Shown here: piece by piece, positions 1 through 6,700 of the stretch
Numbering within the stretch: position 1 is the stretch's first letter
Layout of the letters: each line of letters starts with the position of its first letter
Source: Candidatus Saccharimonadota bacterium
GTDB lineage: Bacteria; Patescibacteria; Saccharimonadia; Saccharimonadales; Nanosyncoccaceae
Assembly: GCA_017429465.1 (NCBI GenBank)
Contig: JAFROU010000026.1
Span: forward strand, 1 to 9,734
Length of the DNA: 9,734 nucleotides
Direction of reading: 5' to 3'
Notes under the pieces: model-generated
Databases searched by the model: none
Seen by the model: only the letters and a program-made list of their open reading frames with translations
What the model was told of the DNA's origin: nothing
Made by a program: the position numbers and the translations under genes

Positions 1-503
1 GCGGTCTTGCTGCCAGCTTCTATTACAACGAACAGAAAGTGACCAAAAACTATAAAGAAGGCAAGATTCAACACCTACCAACTAACCTGCTCTGGATTAC
101 TGAACTTCAAACTGCCGCTGCCAGGCTACGCGAAGGTAAAAAGGTTGATTTAAACAAGCTCAAACTTAACCTTTTTGCCGATAAAATTTTCGTTTACACG
201 CCAAAAGGCGACATTATTGAGTTGGCTAAAGGTTCCCTTCCACTTGATTTTGCCTATCGCTTACACTCCGAAATCGGTGGTCACGTCACTGGTGTTAAAA
301 TCAATGGCAAAATCAGTAACCTTAATAAAAAATTGCAACAGGGTGACGTAGTGGAAATAATTACCAGCAAAAACCAGACGCCAAAAGAATCTTGGCTTCA
401 GAAAATTATCACTCCACACGCACGCGCCAAACTGCGCCAACAACTTTCAATCCTCAAAAAAAGCGAGAAGCCGCTGCCTCCCGCTCCTAAGAAAAAGAAT
501 TAA
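1..503 (+). CDS. RelA/SpoT homologue, C-terminal part with TGS domain (5' partial)
   Basis: RSH enzymes make and/or degrade (p)ppGpp in the cytoplasm. The frame is open from base 3 (first residues GLAASFYY), so the gene starts left of the window; the GTG at 39 is internal. 'GLAASFYYNEQK...KEGK' matches the segment that links the synthetase domain to the TGS domain (usually '.G.AAHW.YKEG'). The TGS domain spans about 171-371: LFADKIFVYTPKGD, the LPLDFAYRLHSEIGGH core and GDVVEIITSK. It is followed by PKESWLQKIITPHARAKLRQQL, the usual start of the helical domain. The protein then stops after a short Lys/Pro tail. Canonical long RSH proteins continue through zinc-finger/CC and ACT domains, which are absent. 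Whether the unseen N-terminus carries an active hydrolase or synthetase cannot be judged. The TAA at 501-503 overlaps the convergent parB stop. Confidence 0.88.
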   Translation, partial: GLAASFYYNEQKVTKNYKEGKIQHLPTNLLWITELQTAAARLREGKKVDLNKLKLNLFADKIFVYTPKGDIIELAKGSLPLDFAYRLHSEIGGHVTGVKINGKISNLNKKLQQGDVVEIITSKNQTPKESWLQKIITPHARAKLRQQLSILKKSEKPLPPAPKKKN

Positions 504-1351
504 TCTTCAAAGCTTTTTATCAATTTCTTCAAGTCTTCATCTGTTTTACACGTCAAGGTGATACTCCTACCGCGAATCTTGGCCGTAAGACCCATCTTCT
601 CGCCAATAATCATTTCGTCTCTTGCATAGACATTCTCTTTGATTGCCCGATCCGAGCTTCGCTTTCTATTGTCGGCTACATAACGCTCAACCTTACGCGC
701 TGTCCATCCTTCATCCACAATTCTCGGCAACACCTTCTTCACTAGTTCTGGCTCCGCCGTTACTAACGGACGCATCACGCCTTCAGATAATTTATTTTCT
801 ACCATTACTTTTTTAACGTCATCAGGCAGGTTCAAAAGGCGCATCGTATTAACAATCGAGGACTCGCTCTTCCCTACGCGCCCAGCAATCTCTTTTGGCG
901 ATAAGTTAAATTGACCTTTTAGCTTAGCGTAGGCCGTAGCAAGTTCAATCGCATTCAAATCTTCACGTTGCGCATTCTCAATTACTGCTAGCTCTAAACG
1001 GTTTTGCGCATCAACCGTACGTACAATTGCTGGAATCGTCTTTAATCCTGCTAGCTTAGCAGCACGCCAACGGCGCTCCCCAGCTACAATCTTATATTTA
1101 TCATCTTCTTTAGTCACTACAATTGGTTGGAGTACACCATGTTCACGAATTGATGCCGCAAGAGCATCCATTGCCTCGCCTCTAAATTCACGACGTGGCT
1201 GTTCCTCGTCGCGTACAATTTCTTCTAGCTTCAGCTCCTTCAAGGTGCTGACTTTTTCGTCTTCTAAAGACGTAGGATCAAATTCATCATCCACTAAATC
1301 TGTTGGGATTAGACTTTCGAATCCTCTTCCTAAACCATGTGTCGTTGCCAT
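500..1351 (-). CDS. parB: ParB/Spo0J family chromosome-partitioning protein
   Basis: Centromere-binding CTPase clamp that loads at parS and spreads; partner of ParA. The 283 residues match the family's usual length. The N-terminus (GLGRGFESLIP) is the typical ParA-interacting stretch. The CTP-binding N-domain shows QPR (51-53), GVLQPIVV (72-79), GERRWRA (91-97) and ENAQREDLN (125-133). The helix-turn-helix is about 150-176 (LSPKEIAGRVGKSESSIVNT). The C-terminal dimerisation domain is about 245-283 (IRGRSITLTCKTDEDLKKLI). The usual 'GHAR.L' after the helix-turn-helix reads GVMRPL here (191-196). The ATG overlaps the parA TAA by one base (TAATG), with a GAGGA ribosome site 7 nt upstream, inside the parA coding end; translational coupling is likely. 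The stop overlaps that of the convergent RSH gene. Identification is secure; no parS site was found in the window. Confidence 0.96.
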   Translation of the reverse strand: MATTHGLGRGFESLIPTDLVDDEFDPTSLEDEKVSTLKELKLEEIVRDEEQPRREFRGEAMDALAASIREHGVLQPIVVTKEDDKYKIVAGERRWRAAKLAGLKTIPAIVRTVDAQNRLELAVIENAQREDLNAIELATAYAKLKGQFNLSPKEIAGRVGKSESSIVNTMRLLNLPDDVKKVMVENKLSEGVMRPLVTAEPELVKKVLPRIVDEGWTARKVERYVADNRKRSSDRAIKENVYARDEMIIGEKMGLTAKIRGRSITLTCKTDEDLKKLIKSFED

Positions 1352-2115
1352 TATTTGGTCCTCGCTTCCACTTCACGGGCAAGCTCCTTGTAAGCCTTTG
1401 CGCCCTTACTAAACTTATCGTAAGATCCCACTGGCACACCATGACTTGGCGCCTCTGCCACCCTTACGTTACGTGGAATCGTGGTTTTAAATACTTTATC
1501 CTTGAAATACTTCTTAATCTCCGCCAATACTTGTGACGACAAAGAAGTGCGTTTATCGTACATCGTTGCAAGTACACCAAGTAATTTCAAATCTGGATTC
1601 ATCTTCTGTCGCACTAGTTTCATACTTTCGAGCAGCTGCGCGACGCCTTCTAGTGCATAAAACTCTGTTTGCACTGGTAATAGTAGATAATCAGAAGCGA
1701 TCATGCCATTTACAGTCAAAAGCGACAGGCTTGGTGGCGAATCGATGATAATATAATCATATTTGTCTGCAACCTTACTGATGGCAGTTTTCAGGCGTGC
1801 AAATCTTTTATTCATTTTAGCGAGCTCGATTTCGGCATTTGCTAGTTGTGGCGTAGTTGGCGCCAAATCAAAACCTTTGTATTTTGTCGGCGAAATAATA
1901 GTAGTCATTTCTGCAACACCTAACACTACTTCCGTCATACTAGCACCAAGAGCCAACTTATCTAACCCTAAACCAGAAGTGGCATTTCCCTGCGGATCAA
2001 AATCCACTAATAAGACTTTAAATTTATCTTTTGCCAAATAAAAAGCCAGGTTGACTGCTGTTGTAGTCTTACCGACACCTCCTTTTTGGTTCGTTATACA
2101 GATAACTCTAGCCAT
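1351..2115 (-). CDS. parA: ParA/Soj family chromosome-partitioning ATPase
   Basis: MinD/ParA-type ATPase that binds nucleoid DNA as an ATP dimer and is driven by ParB to separate origins. With the start chosen here it has 254 residues, typical for chromosomal Soj. The deviant Walker A is KGGVGKTT (11-18), the A' motif is VDFDPQGN (37-44), Walker B is IIIDSPPS (about 122-129), and the C-terminal part has the family's PRNVRVAEAPSHG. The frame extends six codons upstream to a TTG at 2133, but that TTG lies in the T-tract of the rplU terminator and the extra residues (MCYYIL) are not family-like. The ATG at 2115 begins the classic MARVICITNQKGG. No Shine-Dalgarno precedes it; instead an extended -10 element ends 6 bases upstream, suggesting a leaderless transcript. 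parB follows with a TAATG overlap. Confidence 0.96.
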   Translation of the reverse strand: MARVICITNQKGGVGKTTTAVNLAFYLAKDKFKVLLVDFDPQGNATSGLGLDKLALGASMTEVVLGVAEMTTIISPTKYKGFDLAPTTPQLANAEIELAKMNKRFARLKTAISKVADKYDYIIIDSPPSLSLLTVNGMIASDYLLLPVQTEFYALEGVAQLLESMKLVRQKMNPDLKLLGVLATMYDKRTSLSSQVLAEIKKYFKDKVFKTTIPRNVRVAEAPSHGVPVGSYDKFSKGAKAYKELAREVEARTK

Positions 2116-2130
2116 AAGTATATAATAGCA
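2116..2130 (-). promoter_or_regulatory. Extended -10 promoter of parA, leaderless
   Basis: On the - strand, TG (2130-2129), one base, then TATTAT (2127-2122) form an extended -10 element. Six bases (ATACTT) separate it from the parA ATG at 2115, so a normal start point would fall at or next to the A of ATG. There is no -35-like hexamer at 16-18 bp spacing, where the rplU terminator hairpin lies, which fits an extended -10 promoter. The absence of a ribosome site upstream of parA agrees with leaderless translation. The start point itself is inferred. Confidence 0.55.
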
Positions 2131-2131
2131 C

Positions 2132-2156
2132 AAAAAATCGCCCTTTCGGGCGATTT
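2132..2156 (-). terminator. Intrinsic terminator of rplU
   Basis: Read on the - strand, ATCGCCC, a GAAA tetraloop and GGGCGAT make a 7-bp stem that two more A-T pairs extend, followed by six Ts (2137-2132). It starts within a few bases of the rplU stop codon. The T-tract runs into the parA promoter, so termination of the ribosomal protein/envelope transcript and initiation of parAB are back to back. Confidence 0.87.
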
Positions 2157-2159
2157 CTC

Positions 2160-2468
2160 TTATTTAATCGAAGTAATCTGAATTTCGGAATATTTTTGGC
2201 GATGACCAGTTTCAGTATGAACACGCTTCTTGGAATGATAACGAATCACACGGACCTTATCACCGGCGACCTTAGCTTCGACTACTTTAGCTGAAACCTT
2301 TACGCCTTTGACCGTTGGAGTACCGACCGTGGTTTTATCACCGTCAATTACGAGCAAAGCATCAGTTTCGAGCTCTTTAGTTCCTTCAGGGAGGAGGTCC
2401 ACCCTAAGGGTCTCTTTTTCCTCAACGAGATATTGCTTCCCGCCAACGAGGATTACTGCTTTTTTCAT
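2160..2468 (-). CDS. rplU: 50S ribosomal protein bL21
   Basis: Large-subunit protein that binds 23S rRNA near uL20. The 102 residues match the usual length. Family signatures are the N-terminal AVILVGGKQYLVEEKETLRVDLL, the central VIDGDKTTVGTPTV, then KVRVIRYHSKKRVHTETGHRQKYSEIQI, containing the basic RNA-binding segment. The ATG at 2468 has AAGGA 6 nt upstream. In most bacteria rplU is followed by rpmA (bL27), often with a small cysteine-protease gene between them; neither is present here, and an intrinsic terminator follows at once. It sits 31 nt behind the surface-protein gene, with a good promoter candidate across the junction, so it may be transcribed both from its own promoter and by read-through from the envelope cassette. 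Confidence 0.97.
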   Translation of the reverse strand: MKKAVILVGGKQYLVEEKETLRVDLLPEGTKELETDALLVIDGDKTTVGTPTVKGVKVSAKVVEAKVAGDKVRVIRYHSKKRVHTETGHRQKYSEIQITSIK

Positions 2469-2494
2469 ATTATTCCTTAATTAATACTTGGATT

Positions 2495-2523
2495 ATTTTA
2501 TCATACTTTGTCGTTTTTGTGAA
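2495..2523 (-). promoter_or_regulatory. Candidate rplU promoter inside the preceding gene
   Basis: On the - strand, TTCACA (2523-2518, one mismatch to TTGACA), a 17-bp spacer and TAAAAT (2500-2495), with an extended TG at 2503-2502. The TG belongs to the TGA stop codon of the upstream surface-protein gene, and the -35 lies in its last codons. The predicted start is near 2488, giving a leader of about 20 nt with the AAGGA ribosome site. This is a pattern match only. Confidence 0.5.
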
Positions 2524-3763
2524 GACCTAAGGAGTTATCCTCTAAGACCTTTACCATACGGCGTGACTGCCAGTAGTATACGCCACCTGCGCCAATACCC
2601 AATGCAATTACAACTGCCAGAATAATTTCTGCAGGACCAGTTTCTGGCATTTCTTCTGGCGTATCACAAGTACGATTAATTGTAATCTTGGCCTTATCAT
2701 ACATCGTGCCATTAGCCGTAGCCACTGAAGCACCATTATAAAGTACCGTCGCACCGCAAATAAATTTGTCTATATCATCTGCAACTTTCACTTTATAAAT
2801 AATCGAAGATGTCTGCCCAGCTGTAAAGTTACCAATTACTAAACCATCCTCAGTAAATAGTTTATCTGGTGATGCCACATAATCAGCATTTGCCGGAATC
2901 TTCACATTGGTTGAACCAAGCACATAATCAAGTAAACCATCTGTAAGAGCTAAGGAATCGCGTACTGTAACACCTTTTTGCTCTGTTGTACCGATGTTAT
3001 TATAGGTAATCTTAAACATCAATTCTTGGCCAGGTTCCGCCGTAGCAGTTTCACTCCAAGTATTGCCACCATCGGTAGAAACTTCCTTCGTGATGTAGAA
3101 CTTTGGTTGATCAGCTACTACACGAAAAGTGACGTAGCCAGCGTATTCGTTACAAGCCGGAATAATTCCCCATTGGTTTGACCAATGCCCTAGCTTGGCA
3201 CCCTCACCGAAGAGAGCATTACCATCAAGCACTGAACCATTAGCTGAACCACCGTTATGAATCACTGCGGAATTTTGTACGTAACGTAGATAAACTGTAT
3301 CATTAGCTGTTAAGTAAGCTGTATCCCAAACACTGGTAGGCGTGGTGTTTGTTGCACTAATCGTACCTTTAATCTTTGCAGCTTGTCCTGCTTTCAGTTC
3401 GGAAGGCATATCAATCTTTAAGCGGACATTGTTGGCAATTCCCTTGCCAGACGAGTTGAGATCAGCCGAGGCACCGTTATGATAATACACATATACCTCA
3501 TAAGTTTTACCGACTTCAATTGTTGCGTTGTCTAAATGCGGGCCGGATTTTCCAAATTCCTTGACGCGCACGAAATTACGCTCATCACCAATATCTGGGT
3601 TATCAGTGATAGAGTTAAATGTGCGGTAAGATGAAGGTACTTTCCAAGTGAAAGTCTCACGCGATTGTGGACCCCACACGTCTTCATCTGCAGCTGATAC
3701 GTTTACGATTGGAATCAGCGCAATCGCGAAGACCAATCCTAGTAGCATTTTTATTTTTTTCAT
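2501..3763 (-). CDS. Secreted DUF11-type surface protein with LPXTG-like C-terminal signal
   Basis: 420 residues. A Sec signal peptide covers 1-24 (KKIK, a hydrophobic core, then VSA before ADED). Residues about 28-217 form a beta-rich domain beginning GPQSRETFTW, with FNSITDNP and GDERNFVRVKE, a style familiar from uncharacterised CPR surface proteins. Residues about 220-332 fit a DUF11-like Ig-fold adhesin repeat (ITKEVSTDGGNTW, GQELMFKITYNNIG). The C-terminus has MPETGP (372-377), a hydrophobic helix of about 379-397, then QSRR and an unusually long charged tail of about 20 residues. Three cysteines (204, 336, 366) lie in the exported part. The likely location is the cell surface, sortase-attached or membrane-anchored. 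The ATG overlaps the previous gene's TAA (TAATG), with a perfect AAGGAGG 6 nt upstream. Ligand and exact role are unknown. Confidence 0.85.
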   Translation of the reverse strand: MKKIKMLLGLVFAIALIPIVNVSAADEDVWGPQSRETFTWKVPSSYRTFNSITDNPDIGDERNFVRVKEFGKSGPHLDNATIEVGKTYEVYVYYHNGASADLNSSGKGIANNVRLKIDMPSELKAGQAAKIKGTISATNTTPTSVWDTAYLTANDTVYLRYVQNSAVIHNGGSANGSVLDGNALFGEGAKLGHWSNQWGIIPACNEYAGYVTFRVVADQPKFYITKEVSTDGGNTWSETATAEPGQELMFKITYNNIGTTEQKGVTVRDSLALTDGLLDYVLGSTNVKIPANADYVASPDKLFTEDGLVIGNFTAGQTSSIIYKVKVADDIDKFICGATVLYNGASVATANGTMYDKAKITINRTCDTPEEMPETGPAEIILAVVIALGIGAGGVYYWQSRRMVKVLEDNSLGLHKNDKV

Positions 3764-6700
3764 TAGTTGCCTCCTTGCTCGTTAAATATTGCTGCTAAGT
3801 CATCATCCGAATATGATGTGTCTGCACCAGCTGATCCAGCCGCCGGAGCGACACCACCTCCGCCGGTATCAATTTCTACGCTAGGCGCTTCGGTACCACC
3901 ACCAACGATTGGAATATCCGAGACAGCGTCACTACCGGCCCAACCAGAAGTATCTGGTGAATAGGTTGTTTCCGTAGCACTGCCCGCACCCTGAGCTGGA
4001 ATGTTAGAATAAATCGATGGGTCACTGCCAACCACTTGAGACCCTGGAGCTACACCTGGGTCAACATGATTAGTTGGAGATCCAGACACTATCTCGACAC
4101 CAGTTGGTTGTTCGGTTAATCCTAACGGAATCTCTTCACCGCCCGAATGCGTGTCTGGCCCCTTCGGTTGTGGAGTCCATGGCTCATCCGGCGGAGTTGG
4201 TTCATCTGGTGGAGTTGGCGGAGTTGGAGGTGTTGGTGTTTCTGGTGGAGTTGGAGGTGTTGGTGTTTCTGGTGGAGTTGGAGGTGTTGGTGAACCACCT
4301 ATTCTACCGGCCAACTGCTTACAACCCGCTACCTGACCATCTACGTAATCATGATTAAGTCCAAGGATGTAGCCATAAGTACCTCCTTCGGTAATATTTC
4401 TACCTGAAGCATCATATAATCTAATTAGATTAACGCCACCGCTATGATAAACGTTATGGCTAAAGCCTACGTTTAAGTCAATTCCTTCACCTGGATAAGT
4501 GTAGCCTGACGCATAATTGTTATACATTTGTTCAACAGTTAATTTACCGCCGGCCATTCTTTCGAGGAATCTATCAATCGTGAGGTTACCTAACTGTTTG
4601 AAGTATTCTGGATCAGTACGTAGTTGGTCAACCAAGGCGTTAAATTCAGCTTCCGTATCAACTTCTGGCAATAAGCCAAGTGCTGTGGCATATTCAGCCA
4701 TAACTTCTGGCGTCGTAGCAATGCCTTCAACAATTTCATTGGCTACATAGTCTTGATTGATTAAGTTTCCGGCATCATCAAATTCAAGGTTAATTGCTGT
4801 ACCATAGTTCACCACATTTGCCTTTGCAGAGCCGTCAATTAATAACGACTGTTCTGTACCAGCATAATACTGATCTAAACCTCTATTGTAACCGTTCTTA
4901 ATATCGATATCATGAACAACGCCACCATTTCCGAGCGTTATATCACCATCGCTGTGATATTCAACGTGCGCATTCCAAAGTTCGTTAAAACCAACGTCCT
5001 GAATATCGTTTGCAGACATTTCAATTTCTGTACCATTTGCAGTTGCAAGAATATAATTACGTATTGCCGCACCCGTAAATGGCGTATTAATTCTAATGCC
5101 AGCCACAGAATCAGTACCCGTCATAGTTGCAAAGACCTTAGCCGAAACTTGAGCTTGATTTTCATCACCCACGATATCCATGATTTCGCCATACTTACCA
5201 AGGAAGCTGACGCTATTGTCGGCGTTAACGCTAAACAAGCTTGCCGCTGGGCTATCTACTGGCACTCTGATTTCACCCGTAGCATCATCAATATCTAGCA
5301 CAAATAGGTCGCTCTGGGCTTCACCAGACGCAGACATACCAAAGCGAAGCTCTGACAGTAATCCTTTATCTGCAAGATTCTCAGCGTTAGTATCAAAGAC
5401 ATAGTAAGAACCGTCTTCGCTCAAGTGACCTGTTGTGCCTTCCATATTTACTACGCCACTTTCCCAAGTGCGACCAGTAATATGTTTAAGGCCTTCGCCG
5501 CGACTAATGAAATCGCGGACGCTTACAGTCTCAGTATTGAATAATGAGTGTTCGCCAACTACTGGATTACCTTCGCGCACACTAAAGCCAGCCTCTTGTA
5601 ATCTCTGCAAGGATGCAGTAGTTAACTCGCCAGTCTTAGAATCAAATTGCAAATCGTAAGCTACTTGCTCACCATTCACGAATAGTTCATAGTCACCGTC
5701 GCCTTCAACATCATAAAGGAAGACGTTTTCCGTTGCGCCACCAATACGATCTGCTTCATTGCCAATAAAGGTTTCGCCGCTACCGCCAGGAGCGGCTTCA
5801 GCCGCTACAGCTGCAGCCTGCTGGTCCGGAGTAGCGGTACCGTTCAAATCAGCTTCGGTCAAATTTCCTCTTCTCGCAAACAATGCTGCTCTTTTGCCTA
5901 GTAGCGAACCGGTCGTTCGATAGTTCTTTACTCCTACTAGAACGCCAGCCACTGCAGCACCAATCAAAGCACCCTTTACGGCCTGCTTAGTCTTGTAACT
6001 ACGCAATGCTTTTTGCGAACCCATCACTTGCTCTTCGAGCTTAGTTGTACGAAGATCAATGGCGTTATTTAACATGGTCTCAACATCACCACCTTGCTTC
6101 TTCAAAGCTTTACGTATTTGCGCACTTCTTAACAACATTTGCGTACGCAAATCTTCTAGGTTTGCTTTACCGCTAAAGGAGAATAAATCAATCTTGTTTT
6201 TATTAGATAAATTCGAACGTGCACGAATTTCCGCTAGAGCGTTCACGACCTCCTGCAATTTTTCGAGATTGTCCCCATTAATATCTGGCAAAAGATTACC
6301 GTCTGCATCAAGATAGCTGTTTAGTTTTTCTACCATTTTTTCGGCACTTAATTTGCCGCCAAAATTCATTTTTTCAAATTTCTTATTGCCCGGTTCTAGT
6401 TCAACGCCCTCTTCGGCTTCGCCACCTTCGTTACCAAAGGCACGTTCCTTTTGATCTTTAATCCAAGCAGCATTCGCTCTACGCCAACCAGACGCCCCAC
6501 CAATAACCGCTGCACCGCCAACCGCACCTAGTGCCATACGTATACCACGTTTAGCACCATAGACTGCCGCCGCGCCAAGCACAGCACCACCACCAACTTT
6601 AAGTACCATGTCGGTCGTGAAGTCAACTTGCTCTTTTGTTTTTAGACCAGCACTAGCTGAACCAATTGATAGATTGACTTTTTGATCGAAGTACTTCTTT

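Noticed and set aside
39..503. GTG at 39 as a true start of a stand-alone TGS protein
   Set aside because: The frame is open to the window edge and the residues before it match the RSH family, so the gene is simply cut by the window.
2116..2133. Upstream TTG start for parA giving a 260-residue protein
   Set aside because: The TTG lies in the rplU terminator T-tract and the extra codons are the promoter sequence; the ATG at 2115 begins the conserved family N-terminus.
4204..4292. CRISPR array
   Set aside because: The copies are directly adjacent with no spacers and encode a Pro-rich stalk in frame.
4074..4358. Gly/Val-rich + strand frames across the stalk repeat
   Set aside because: They are the antisense reading of the Pro-rich tandem repeat, with no ribosome site and no family resemblance.
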